From Aquatica leii (Eukaryota; Arthropoda; Insecta; Coleoptera; Lampyridae), in assembly GCA_035610365.1 (NCBI GenBank), contig CM069436.1, positions 87,049,912-87,113,911 of the forward strand: a stretch of DNA of 64,000 nt, in the 5' to 3' direction. Of the stretch, positions 11,570 to 23,880 are shown in pieces. Each line of letters starts with the position of its first letter. Positions within the stretch are counted from its first letter, which is position 1. Under the pieces are notes generated by a model. It had not been told where the DNA came from. It saw nothing but the letters and a program-made list of their open reading frames with translations, and searched no databases. The position numbers were made by a program, and so were the translations under genes.

Positions 11570-12350
11570 CAAAATAAAAGTGGATCAATCCACCGACCAA
11601 GAACATAGGCAACTTTACGAGATTGTGTTTACTAAATAATAAATAAAACATTAAACATAAAATCGTCAATAATTACATTTTTTTAAATAACGCAGGACAT
11701 AAACGTTCAACAAACAATTGACAAATATTGTGTAATCAAAAATTTATGAATGTCAAGGGAAAATAAAGAATAAAAAGATAACACAGAACTGAACAACAAT
11801 AAATCCAAGCTATATAGGTATCTCACCATTTTGGATATTAAATTATTATAAACGCTGCTTAAATTGTTGGTATCGTTGTTAAAATTAATATTATTATTAT
11901 ATATATATATTGATGTATAGCATTTCAGAAACTAAACGCTTTTTCAAGTTGTTTTCCACATCTAAAATTGTGGGATTGTTAAAATTGAAATTGTGTCTAT
12001 ATGATGTACAGCCAAAGCTGTATCGCCTTTTTTTGTGCTACAATCATATTTATGGTTGGCCATCAGATTTTTTAGCTTCTGTTTAGTTTGACCAATATAA
12101 CACGCATTGCATCCAGTACAGTCAAGCTTATACACTACGTCGTGTTTATCTATAGTGTTAGTTCTATCTGTAGTATTACTGTACAGCATGTTGTAAATGG
12201 TGTTAGTGTTATACATGTTTATTTTGATGTTAGGTGTTGTTAGTATCGTAATGATTCTTTGTGTTAGATTTGGAACGTTTATGATTTTGGTGTAAGTGAT
12301 ATTACTATTAAGGTTAGCGTTAAGGGTAGTGTTAAGGTTAGTACTAGGTG
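11570..12350 (-). pseudogene. PLE-C GIY-YIG endonuclease and C-terminal tail
   Basis: The clearest frame is 12216-11962 on the minus strand. It carries YKLDCTGCNACYIGQTKQ, with the YIG motif preceded by three Cys (C-x2-C-x2-C), the zinc-binding linker typical of PLE nucleases. LKNLMANHKYDC follows; an Arg expected in this helix reads Leu. HHIDT is the end of the core, after which a frameshift moves the reading to NPTILDVENNLKKRLVSEML. Upstream of the first Met the frame stays open towards the right arm (INVPNLTQRIITILTTP). There is no RT. Relative to PLE-A and PLE-B this is a distinct family. Confidence 0.8.
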
Positions 12351-12351
12351 G

Positions 12352-12492
12352 GTTACTATGTTGTTGACTTACGCGTTTAATAAATTACAGTTGGCCTAAT
12401 GAAGTGCTCGCTTTTAGCACGAAACGTTGCCACAAAATTAAATTAAAGTGGTTTTACATGCCCCTCCTAAACGAAGAATTCCAAATCAATTA
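12352..12492. repeat. PLE-C right inverted arm (pLTR)
   Basis: Inverted partner of 11391-11527. A further 35 bases (12493-12527) before the TSD have no counterpart on the left, so the right end of the element is longer, as it also is in PLE-B. Confidence 0.8.
12396..12425 (+). ncRNA. Hammerhead-ribozyme-like core, PLE-C right arm
   Basis: Order on the plus strand: CTAATGA (one change from CTGATGA), extra A, stem II sides GTGCT and AGCAC that pair over 5 bp around loop CGCTTTT, then GAAACGTTG. The substitution hits an invariant core G, so this copy should be inactive. Confidence 0.55.
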
Positions 12493-12541
12493 GTGCATAT
12501 ACAGAGGAGGAGAAAGAACTTTTACCAATTATTTCGCAATT

Positions 12542-13205
12542 GTGTTATACTGTTTATGTTGGCTTGATCCGAACAAGTATCCTTAATAATTATTCATATA
12601 CAAGGTCAGTGTTGGTAAATTTAAGTTGACGATTGCATGCTTACACTCCTCAAAAGTGTCAAGGGTAGCATTACTGAAGTAGCAATTGTTACTAGCTGTT
12701 ACGATTAAAGAAGTCCAGGTCTACGAGTAAGTCCTACGTTCCTATACTAATTTAAATGATCACGTCTAGCTATTCGATAACAGAATTTTCATGATTGCAT
12801 GTAATTGTTAATAAGCAATCCTGCATTATGTAATTTTGTTATTGATCTACTAAATTCACTTATCTATTTGAACAACAAAAGTAGCAGCATAAAACTGTTA
12901 ACGTTTAATCGATTTGCCTTATGTGACCTTACTGATTGATTGTGGCTAGGATTTACTGAATTTGTTTTGTTATTAAAATATACAACCAATTGGTTATGTT
13001 TTCACGTTGTTAGTTGCTTGCTTTTCTCTTAATTTCTTCGACACTGAGTTCGTACGTACCCTTGGTGCATCAGAACTAAAGACAACAACAAAAAAGTGGC
13101 GCCCGTTTTTCTTTTTTTAATTATAGTATTTTCAACCACGTCCCTAAGCTAGCCGTAGGGACGTGGTAGTTACAAACAGAACCCGTTGGAAAAAAATTGG
13201 TAACA
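12542..13205 (+). repeat. Probable solo LTR of family LTR-B, copy 2
   Basis: It starts TGTTATAC and ends GGTAACA, the terminal pattern of the family. It is flanked by near-matching AATTG and AATTA. It holds TGGCGCCC (13097-13104) about 100 bases from its end, as other copies do. The body is too diverged for me to align with confidence, so membership rests on ends, the internal motif and length (664 bp). Confidence 0.45.
13136..13166. other. Perfect 11-bp stem hairpin
   Basis: Arms CCACGTCCCTA and TAGGGACGTGG enclose a 9-base loop. It lies about 40 bases before the putative end of the LTR-B copy. No T-run follows in terminator fashion. It could be an RNA structural element of the LTR or a remnant of a small foldback. 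Confidence 0.75.
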
Positions 13206-16200
13206 AATTAGACAAAACTTGCAGTAAAATATGAAGAACTGCAAGAACCGTATAAAAAATTGTTAAACAATAAATTTAAAAAAATTAAATTAGCATAAGT
13301 TTTTGTGAGGAAACTTTTGATAAAAAACTAGAAAAATAGAAAATAAATTGCCAAAAAACATCTCAAAACAAAAAAACAAATAAAGACCCTGTGCTACTCA
13401 AATGTCAAGGATAAAGAAAACAACACACAGAAAAACCTTAAACATTACAAACTGTAAAAGAACACTAAAATAAATCAATGCTTTTTTATAAACTAGAAGA
13501 AGAATAAGAAGACAAAATAGAAGAATAAGCACTATTTCAATGTATATCAGTATCACCCATCTCTTGGTATGTTATTGCAACCGAACAGTTTTTCTTTAAC
13601 ACCTTTAACACCGAATTACAACTGATTCAACTAAATTATAATCAAATTCATAAATGATTTTTTTAAGTAAGGTGAAAAGCACAGCCCATAAACTTACCAA
13701 AAAATTACAAAATACTTAGTCGGAAAAACTTAAAACAACTAAATTAAATGCACTAAAATATGAAATATATAGTGCTACTCTTACTGATATTTTGATTATA
13801 ATTCTATTTGTTTAAATTTTTTGTTTTATTTGTCCTATACAACAACCATTGCAATCTATGCCAACAATTCTCTAAACTACTCAACTCAAATGTGTTATAG
13901 CAGAAGTTCAATAACATTGAGATGTGGAATGCTTCTTTAAATTTTTTTTTCTTCTAATAAAAATTATAAAAAAGTACTTTTTAATAATGCGTTTTGTTAA
14001 TAAATTTGTATGACTTTAATTAGTACAAGTGCCTAAAGATGTCGTCATTCAAAGTACGGTGGTTCTTAATAAATAAATTGTTAAAACACTTAATAAAATA
14101 CACTATTTTTTTTACTAAGTGTGTTTACGTTTGTCTGATCAATAGTAATCCCAACAATAGAGAAAAAAATTCCTAAATTCAGCATAATAAAATCTCCCTA
14201 CATCCCATAAATTATACAAAAGCAAACCATATAAATTATCCAAACTAATCATTTGAAATATGTCCATACTAAGTAATTGTCCGAAGCCCGAAAACAGTAA
14301 TAATCATAAATTTACAAGGATCGGGATATGGATTTTGAATTGACCTATAAATATTCATTTGATTTTTACAGTCTAATTAAGTTTTACATTTTACAGACAC
14401 CGTAACGTTAGAAAAATAAATAAAATTTAATGCGAGTTTCTGTAATGACGATCTGTTTTAATAAAATAAATGGGATTATTATGTAAGTTAGCTGATGTTT
14501 TAGGATTTGTAATTGTAATGTACGTAGCGTTATCAAGATTAAATTATACAATTATATCGTTTTTTTCAAAAATTGTTTTCCAAATTCGCTGTTAAAGAGA
14601 AAACATCTCGTCATTATATTAAATTCCGTAATCATTAAATGGGTTTACTCTCTTGTTTGTCTTGTAGTTTTTATTGCAAAGCATCGTAAAAATCTATACT
14701 TTGTGATCGTTAATATATCATCAAAACGAGAAGCTTGTTTTTATACGCTTTTGTGTCGATTCAAGCCGCTATTGTTAGTACTTCGTTAACACAAAATTAA
14801 TAGTTTTTCGACACTTCTTTGTTGTGAAATAAGCCACAAAAACAAACATTTTTGTCAATTAGTCGTTTATAAATACGTGTAATTTTTGTACTTACCAAAA
14901 TTAGTCAAAAAAGTAAAGAAGTCGCTTACCTGAAAAGAAAAAAAAGCGTAAGTAACAGTAATAAATGGATAAAGTATCGGAATAAATCTATAGGGTATTG
15001 TATAAATTAATACACATGTATAGGTTGTTTCAATTCAATTCAAAATATATTCCAAACATGAACCAAAAACGGAAATGAGTGCTACCTTGGGTAATATTTG
15101 TATTCGTAAAGTGACTGTTTCAACATAATATAGCTGGATCAACCCCTTAGTTTGCAAGAAAAACCACTATATTTTATCACAAAGTACCGGTCTCAAATAA
15201 TTATACATCTGCGCTTCAAGCCCTTTTCCCTTTTATATCTCTAAATCACAATTCCAAAATTAACTAAGCAAACAAAATTCTGCAAAGCCGTGAACGTCGT
15301 AGTTGAGGAATTTACAATTTATCTCGTTTCGTTCTTGCATAATATGAAACACATTTATTAACCCTTCTCGTACTATGCTTTAGGAAACGAGTGGGACAAC
15401 GAATTTAAACATCAACAGAATTTCCACATAAAAACATAATAACATAAATTTCGTCCCAAAAATCTCGTTTAATACTGCTATCTACCCACTAGCGTATCCA
15501 CACACACATTTATTTGAAAAACCTCAAATATAAAACCATTTAACGCGGTTGCTACTAAAAATATTCAATTTTGACTCTACTTTACACCCTTCAGTATTTA
15601 ATAAACAACTTGACTGAAATATAGTTTTCCTTTAATATGCATTTTACATCGATTATAAAAACTTATTCGAAGGGACCAAACATCAAAAGCTGTTTGCCAG
15701 TTTATATAAACATCGCTTATTTATTCAAGAAAAGCAACATGGAGAAATTAACGTTCTCTGCAAATAACTCCCAGGGTTAAATTGGTATTGGTCAGTTCGG
15801 ACTTTTACAATATACCTCGACGGTCACTTCCCGACGAAAGTTTTAATTTCTAACTGAAAATAAATTCATCGTTTTAATTGTAGAAACGAGCAAAAAAAAA
15901 CTTATTCCCGAACGTAATTTTAAAATGTAATTTGGCCGAGTTGAGTGAAAAACTTGTGTGTTCAATTCGTGTGCTATAAATTGTTTAATTAAATTTTGTG
16001 CTCAAAACCGCATATTAAAGACACATTTTCCATGTAAAACTAGAGACGGGGTGCAAAAGCATGTTTTATTACACCACATGACACAAAACGTATGATTACA
16101 GAAAAGTGGGTTTTAGGTTTCATTTAAATGTAGCGAAAAGAGACATTTCATTTTAACGCGCACTAATTTGTAACTCGAAAAGTTTACCATTGTTTAATTT

Positions 16201-16949
16201 TTTATATTTTAGTATTAGAAAATTTATTTGATTTTTAGAAATATTTTCCATTAACTAGAATTAATTATGTGGGTAAACAACTCCTTGTTAAATATTCACA
16301 CCAATTAGTAAACGAAGTCTCAATGCAAGATAATCTATACATAGCTCGAGAGTAAATAAATATGCAAAAAGTATGAGTATTAAAGAAGTCATGAAAGTTA
16401 AACACGTAAGTGAACATATCAGTTAATTTTTTTTATTACTTCTAAAATCGTTCCACCCGGTTTACACATCCAAATAAATCTGTCATTTTTAGGTAAAGCT
16501 AAGGTATTTTCAAACAATTGCGGACTAATACAGTCGTAGCAAACTTAAATCCGAAGCGCGTTACTAATGACGTAAAATTGACACAAACTTTGTTTATCAA
16601 AAAAGATAATATAGTAAAAAAATTAATTTATAATGTTGGCAGTAGTTTTCAAAGCTTTTTGTAATTATTTGATAACATTTATTAGTTCACTTCCGGAAGG
16701 ATCAACCCCCAGCGACGATTGGGGAAAAAATGTTTTTTTTTTTAAATGAATCAAAAAGAAAAAGAAACTTTTTCTGTTATTATAAAAACTAATAGAGTTA
16801 GTAGGCTGCAAATTAAGGAATGATAAAAAAAAATTTTAAATTCATAACAACTTTATTTTTTAGAAAAATTTATTTTTTGAAATTGTTATTACAGTCTACT
16901 CAAGCACTCTATAAAAAAAGAACCAGCACATTGTTTTCTTAATACCCTT
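13206..16949. other. AT-rich intergenic DNA, no element recognised
   Basis: Nearly 3.7 kb with no recognisable coding sequence, RNA gene or repeat pair. A-rich runs are frequent around 13200-13460. This is the emptiest part of the window. Confidence 0.5.
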
Positions 16950-18010
16950 AGCTATAAATTTATTGCTAAAAGTGATTATAATGTCCACGTTAGGAATCCA
17001 GAGCTCACGTTCCAACTCCAAAGAGTTTTCTAATCCCATTAGCTACAAAAGCGCCAACATACTGCCCAACCGAAAGAAGAAAGGTGCCAGATTTAAGCAT
17101 ACACTCATGTCTTCAACTAACATCCGACCACTCTCCAGTAATCGCTATAATATCCACAAAGTTACAACAAAAACCGAAACACTCATCACTACAGAATAAG
17201 AAAACGAGCTGGGATAGTTTTCGGGAGAAAAACAAATAAAGACCAAAAAGATGGAGTAGAATACCAAAAAAAACGGTATCTTAGGGGACAACGCTCGAAG
17301 TTGAAACATCTTACAAACCAATGGGTTCTTCAAAAATGCAAAAACAAAAATTATTAAAAAAAGAAAACTAAGAAAAAAAGGCAACAAACTTGTTGGCCTC
17401 ATGACAAAGCTAAATTAAATAAATCTATATAGAACTGTTACAAGAAGAAAACATGAAGCTATTCAAAATTATTTGCAAGGTCCAACAAGAACAGAGCCGA
17501 CCAAATACTCGCTAGAGAAGACTACAAAAGAACTAAAACAACCACAACTGCATGTGTGTCACCAAATATATTGGATTACAACAGTTGGACAAGATCAAGT
17601 AAAGCGAAAGCAATTGCGTTTTCTGAACACTTATTAAAAGTATTTCACTCGTTTCCAACAGAGATCTCGCAAACTAAAAAGCACCAGATGCGACAATACT
17701 TGAAATCACCGGACCAATTACAGCTAACCATCACAAACGTTAATGTAAAAGAGGTCATAAACACCATACAGTACAATCTAAATGCAAAAAAGTGCCCAGG
17801 GTGAGATCTTATAACTGTCGGATACTAAAAGAACTCCCAGATAAACTAAAAAAGATCATAACTATGTTCATAGTTCATAGTGTGAATTGATCTACGTATT
17901 CAAACTGTGAAAGAAATTCATAACCATAGTGCTAAAAATAGCAATGGACTCAAAAGTGTATCCCAACAAACTAGCCAAGGGAATACTTTAAGAACAAAGT
18001 GACACAAACA
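16950..18010 (+). pseudogene. Jockey-clade LINE ORF2 (endonuclease to RT), decayed
   Basis: ORF2 of this clade encodes an AP-type endonuclease and a reverse transcriptase that prime on nicked target DNA. The endonuclease end is visible as LTSDHSPVIAIISTK (from 17117), containing the SDH catalytic motif. WDSFREK follows. The linker frame 17556-17804 reads SWTRSSKAKAIAFSEHLLKV, then SPDQLQLTI and NLNAKKCPG, which is the classic jockey approach to RT motif 1. Frameshifted continuation reads LKELPDK and then fades near 18000. The palm with the catalytic Asp residues is missing. The copy is broken at both ends. Confidence 0.75.
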
Positions 18011-21000
18011 GACTAAATACAAGTCATTAAATTTAGGTCATACATTTAGATCATTTAATAAACAGGTAATATTATCCAATACGCCAAAGTAATCTCCAAT
18101 TGGCCAAATATCCATTACTTAATTGAGATGGTAATGTAGGGCAAGAACCACTGGGTTATGCCGAGATGTTAAATTTTTATTGTTTTTTTTTATTCAGTTT
18201 CGTTTTGTTTTAGTTACGTTAAGCTCAACTAGTTATTCAGATTGTAAATAAACTGGAGAAAAAATGTTATAAAAAGTTACAATCATTTTAATCTTTTAAT
18301 TGTCATTTAATGTTTTAAAAATACGCAATGGACACACAACACAGACTTAGAAATGATGAAAATGAAAAACAAAATAAAAATAATAAAGTAAAATACGGTC
18401 AAAATTATGTTCAACAAATTTAGGATGGAACAAAAGAAAAAGAAAAAGAGATCATTAAAAACAGAACAAAAAACGTAAGAATATGTGAAGAAAAGATATC
18501 TTAGAAAATGTAAACACAAACGTACTGAAAGCAGCAATACAAATAATTCAACTTAGAAAGTCAAGTAGATAAGACAAAATAAAACCGGCGATAATCAAGT
18601 ACTCACAAGAGAATGGAAAAGAATTACTCTAAATATGTATAAGAAAACATAGGAGAGAAAAATTCTAGAAGAGCTACACTATAGTAAATGCAAACCGAAT
18701 TGTTATCAGTAACAAATTCCAATTGCTAATAAGTTTTTTTACCGTAAAGAGGGCAGCACAGGCTAGAGAACCGGATGAGATTGAACGCCATTCTTACGTT
18801 GAATCTTGTGCTTGTCGATAGTCGCATAGTAACACTCGGTGGGGGTAAAATTTTCTTCCATCAACATCCACCTTATGTCAATTTTTTTAAGGAAAATTTC
18901 TCTTGATGCAGAACGTATCAACCTCGACGAAACCTTGTCGATGTTGATTTTCGTGTTGCAATTTGAAACAAAGATCTTTGGTTACAAAATTTTATCCACA
19001 CGTGGTTGCGAGTCACCAAATTTTGCCTTTTCGGCTCTGTCATACTTGATTATTACTGAAGTTCCGAAAAAGAAGTTACTAACCGGATGCTACCGTGGAG
19101 CCATATAGATTGTGAGCGAGGCTAAACATTCTATCGAGTATACCATCCTTTTTATATTACACCTGTAATTCAAGGTATTTATTCTCTAATTCTTAAACGT
19201 TGATCCATGTGAGTCAAACGATCGAATAAATCCGTCAGTGCCAAGACGTATTCCATTAGATCGTAGAGGTTTCGGTTTTGGGAAATATCCCAATTTTTTT
19301 GTTTTATGTCATTTAAAATAGCTATTCTATATTCCTTTTCTGTAACTAGATTCGGAAGTACGTTGCTTACGTTACGTTAAGAAAATGTTTAATTGAATCA
19401 AATTTCATCTTGCTTGCAAGATTATTACTTAAAGCTAACTGTAATTTAACTCATATACTGTCATTATCAACTGCCTAGCTACTAATGATTTATGTACTTA
19501 TATTTAGATGTGTACTGACGACTATGATTTAGTTTTGACTTTCGCTGTGATACTTTTTTTTCGTATTCGCTTCTTCGATGTCTTGCTGTGATGCAATGCT
19601 AATCTTGAATAAGTCGTGGTGATAATCTTACTATGTTACGTTCCAATGGGGGAGGTGGAGAAAAAGAAAGAAAAAAAATTTTTATTAAGTTAATTACCAA
19701 GATCTAACGCTTACCTTTCGGCTAGCCTCACCGTAGACGGTCGTCGGGTAAAAGAAAATCGAAAGGAACAGAGTTTTCTTTTGGTAAGCGAAATGCCCGA
19801 ATGCGCCACCTCTTCTCGAATTTTTGTCGAAGATAAACCGTCTAGATAGGAGAAAAGGAGATCCTAGACCCGAGGTCCCCCAAAAGAAATATAGCGAGAA
19901 TAAACAATAACCATTTATTGAGTATCTATATATTAACAGCCAATTCCGGAACGGAAAGAGCCAATCGACGGTTACGCCACTGGTATAATCACAGGATCAA
20001 TTAACTTACATAACACAAAAAAATTGTAACATAGAATATAAGATTAAAGCAGGTCCAAAATAGACTCTGGAAGCAACAAATTTATGCGCTACTGTTTAAA
20101 ATATATTTCCGCGGCTACCATAACCGGTAGCATATCCACCCGTGATCGCGCGTGAGTATTAAAGAAATTAACACCGCCCGTGGCCCTTGACGTCAAGTTT
20201 ACGACCGGTAGTAAAATTGTCATTCAATTAGTTTACAACAAAATAAAACGTTGCAAGCTCCCAAATCTCTACCCTTTACAATTCCCGCACAATTGAAAAT
20301 TTTCTTTTACCTTAAAAAAAATTGTAAGTTACGTTAAACATAGTCATTAAATATATAAGCCATTACATTAAGGTTTATGTTAAAAATAGTAATTAACCCT
20401 AGTTAAGTCGAGCAAAAATTGACGTTAAATATGGTAATTAAACATAATCAAAAGCAGTAAATTAGGCGTACAGGATGTACAAAGACAAAGTCCGTACTGA
20501 TTTTATTTAATGTAAATTTGCAACGTAAGGTGTACTGTTCGCTATTCGTGATGTACCGAAAGCAGCAGTCATGACCCCGAAGCGCGTGGACGAAAATGCG
20601 TCGAGGTCTGGTGGCCTCTCGCGGTTCCACACGTACGCTTAACGATACTAAAAATACCTCGTTTTTAAACCCCCAAACTGTAGAACAGCGCCATCAAGCC
20701 ACTGGGATCCCTTACTCCGCTACGTTCATTACTTCATAAGTACAGCGATACCAAAATAAACTTAGTCCGCAAGCTTCGACGGAGCTCGGAAGAAAACTCC
20801 AACAGATACGAAGAAACAAAAGAGCGAAAACAGCGAATATTAGTTGATACGCCTCCACTATCAACCACGTGCGAAATACTAACCTACTTTACGATTTTTA
20901 CATCAAAATACGTAGGTATTTTGTTTGATGCATAGGACATTTAATCGGATTCATTATTGATTTCTAAAATAAAACGTCGTTGCATTAGATGTTAATCGAT

Positions 21001-21539
21001 GAAAGAAAAACCTCATGTTTCTTACCCATCCGACTCTGTCACGTCCATTACACCGCAAACCAACAAATAACGTGAATTTTGTAGATGGCCGACTACTCTC
21101 GAGCACACTCTGCGAGCATAACTTGAAGAATATAACTCGAGGTCAAGTATTTCCCACTTTTAAAGGTAAGTTGCCTAACTATCAGGCGGATTTACGCTCA
21201 AATACCAATTTACACGTTACAACTATAACGTTCTATTGTATTATTCTCAACGCACAGTTATGTTGCGAGTTTGGGTATCCTTTCCCTAGTTCAAAGTTTT
21301 TTTTCTTTATTCCTCTACTCGCAAGGAATAGCGGCGCAGGGCACTGGCTCACCAGACAATGTTGGGCACTAAAATCTCAACCTACGACCATCTCCGATTT
21401 AAGCCAGCCAAACAGGCGAGTCGGCAAACTACTTTTATTTACACCTTCTCGATTCACGTGTGACAAGCTATAGACGTGACGTTATTATTAAATTCTGCAT
21501 CGAGTCAGAAAACGTCAGTACTCAGTAAATATAAGTTGA
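18011..21539. other. Mixed AT-rich DNA, no assigned element
   Basis: No gene recognised. Frames at 18839-19108 (89 codons) and 21015-21473 (152 codons, the second longest open frame in the window) match no family I know and lack a start context I trust. The part 19700-20640 is somewhat richer in GC and CpG and includes an inverted pair CGCTTACC/GGTAAGCG (about 19708 and 19785). It may hold an unrecognised element. Confidence 0.4.
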
Positions 21540-23446
21540 CAAATCGAGAGTTTTACAGCAGCTGTGTATTCTGAAGATAAAACAAAACTATTAAATGTGC
21601 TACGCTATGAAATCTTTTAAACATTTCTAACGAAGGTATCTTTCAACCTCGCCTTCTCTACCTCCTATAGAATATTTTGCTCGAAAACATTTTTGAAGAC
21701 CTAATTGCAAGTAAAAACGTAGACAAACAAACCAACTAAACCCACCTCAAAATTGCTAAAAAACTTCAAAATCCAGCGTCCTCCCAGTTTCCTTTACTAA
21801 AAAAACAACTCACTCTAGAAAACCATATGCCGCACGTGCCAAAAACTACCATACAAATTGTTCCTGCAGAAAAAAATCCCTTAAAATGTACTACCATTTG
21901 CAAAATGTGCAACGCCAGATCTGTTCTAATTTTCAAATTAAAATCTCTGTTTTGAATACTGATGACCACATAAAATATGATGACATAGTAGAAGAAGAAA
22001 AAGGAGACCTGAACGATCTGCAAACTCAGGTTATTCATATCAGAAGCCGATTTTACTCATTAAAACAGTTTCCAGAGCTCCATCTGTTTTTCGAAGGCAG
22101 TACTATACTTTTTCTGGCCTAAAAAAAGTAAGCGACAAGTAGAGATGATGGACTACTCAAGAAGAATAAGAACTATATGCAAAACCAAACATAACAACAG
22201 CAATTAAAACTTCAAGATTAAGCACAATATGATTTTAAAAAGCTGGCGCCGAAAATGACAGACAATGCAAGTAAAGAAAATCCAAAAGACCTTTGTTAGA
22301 AAAAACAAACTAACAGAGAATACTAAATACAAACTAGTACAGAAAGACTGCCAAATAAAAATAAATTCATAAACTTAATAAAAAGTCAATTGCTGACGTG
22401 TTACCAAAATCGAGATTGCGGTCGATAGCAAAATAATAGTCTGTAACAACAGACCTAAAAATATGCCTGTGATAGTAGAACAACCAGTTCCGCCAATAGA
22501 CACTGAATTACAAAGCAGCACATTTGATACAGACTTTAAAAAGAAATTTTGCTCTAAAAGACTTGTTGAGTTAAATTTGGATCTGATGGCAATCAATTTT
22601 GAAGTAGAGCTCCAGGCGATTCAATTCTACGGAAAACATCGTTTTTTCACAATTTTTGATTGCCTTAATTCTACTCCATAAAATGTATAATATAAAGGAA
22701 TGGAATAAAATAAGTGTCAGAAAATTTTACCGGTAAGTGGGTATTACCCATTTTCAGTTTAAAATCTAAGCCAAATCTAAACCGAGTTTCTTGTAATATT
22801 AACTGCTATAGTCCCATTTTTCCCAAAACCTCTTACTACTAAAACCATCAAAGACAAACTAGACGACGATGTCCAGACCCTCAAATTGTAAGTATCTAAA
22901 GACAACATTTTCCTACATGTTCAATACACAGTGAAAAATTATAGGAACCTTGTAGTCTGAAGATAAAACAAAACAATTAAGTGTGCTACGCTATGAAATT
23001 TTTAAGACATTTCTAACAACGACATCGTTCAATCTTGACTCTTACAGAAGCATTTGCTCGGCAACATTTATGAAGACATATTTGCAAGTGCAAACGTGAA
23101 AAAAAATCTGATCTGATAAACTTCCTGCCAGTTTCTACTACTAAAAAACAACACACTCTTAAAAACCGTATGCTACTCAAGTGCCAAAAACTGCCATAAA
23201 AGCTGTTTTTGCTGAAAAATACCATAAAACGTATTATTGGCAAGCCAAGTCTGTCCCAATGTTCAAACTAAAATCCCGACTTTGAATACTAATGACTGCA
23301 ACATAGATTATGATGACACAGTAAAAGAAGAAAGAAGCGACCTAAACGACTTTTTTTTGATAAAATGTGTGAATTTTGGTCAATTGATATTGAACGCCAA
23401 AAAATGCTATCGACGAAAATGACAATACAAAAAGGAAAAACCAAAA
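21540..23446. repeat. Repeat array E, long units
   Basis: The landmark CTGAAGATAAAACAAAAC recurs at 21571 and 22957, a 1386-base step, with further matches around 21790-22040 against 23130-23350. Both copies encode a similar short peptide: KISVLNTDD, then YDD, then EEEKGDLND in the first, and KIPTLNTND, YDDTVKEE, RSDLND in the second. Part of the unit (22020-22290) also matches the 460-480-bp tandem monomers at 26008-27710, so all belong to one family. The preserved acidic peptide hints at a formerly coding origin that I cannot name. Confidence 0.65.
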
Positions 23447-23459
23447 AGAAGATGATGAG

Positions 23460-23690
23460 ACTAAGATAAGAATGTCGTCTGGGTTTGGACCGTGTCATTG
23501 TTGTAATCAAAGTTGGCAACGTTTCGTCCACTTTCGTAAGGGGCTTCATCAGGGCGTGAGATAAATCGAAAAACTCAAACAAGCAACCGAAGTCTATCTA
23601 AGAAAGTTAAATAATCAACCAAGCCAGATTCTAACCTCTGAAAAGGTAAGAAAGAAAACGGTAAACTTGAAAAAGCAAAGGAAAATCTAA
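23460..23690. repeat. PLE-B left inverted terminal repeat
   Basis: It begins ACTAAGATAAG, the same base at which the 32-kb and 49-kb copies begin. It includes a hammerhead-like core on the minus strand and a GAACTCAAACAAGCAACCGA-like block. It pairs with 25750-25974. Confidence 0.85.
23521..23552 (-). ncRNA. Hammerhead-ribozyme-like core, PLE-B left repeat
   Basis: Minus-strand order CTGATGA, A, stem II sides GCCCC and GTGGAC, GAAACG. Stem II is weakened by one substitution relative to the right repeat (GGAC instead of GGGC). Confidence 0.55.
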
Positions 23691-23880
23691 CAAAGAACTA
23701 CTACAGAGTTAGGTAATCAACTTGTGAACCAAGCCACATTTTAAACTCCATAGAACTGACTTAAAAAAAAATAGTCTCCGTATATAAAAAAGAAGGATCG
23801 TCACGGCTGGTTAAGCTCGATCGTGATTGGCTTATAGTTGAAAGGGGGCGTGTTTTCGATAAAGGACTAAAGACCGGGAA

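Larger units (their letters stand above)
11388..12527 (-). mobile_element. Penelope-like element PLE-C with inverted terminal repeats
   Basis: A compact 1.14-kb PLE insertion. The outer arms 11391-11527 and 12352-12492 are inverted copies of each other, about 93 percent identical by eye. Between them lies a minus-strand GIY-YIG coding remnant. The sequence ATTATTTCGCAAT flanks it exactly at 11375-11387 and 12528-12540, a 13-bp target-site duplication. PLEs are known to carry terminal repeats in direct or inverted orientation and to produce variable TSDs. The RT is absent, so this is an internally truncated copy, not an autonomous element. Confidence 0.85.

Noticed and set aside
11896..11911. 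TA-rich run as a microsatellite of interest
   Set aside because: Only about eight TA steps inside PLE-C coding remnants; ordinary in AT-rich DNA.
21015..21473. 152-codon open frame on the plus strand
   Set aside because: Second longest open frame, but no family resemblance, no repeat-independent support and unremarkable composition; most likely chance.
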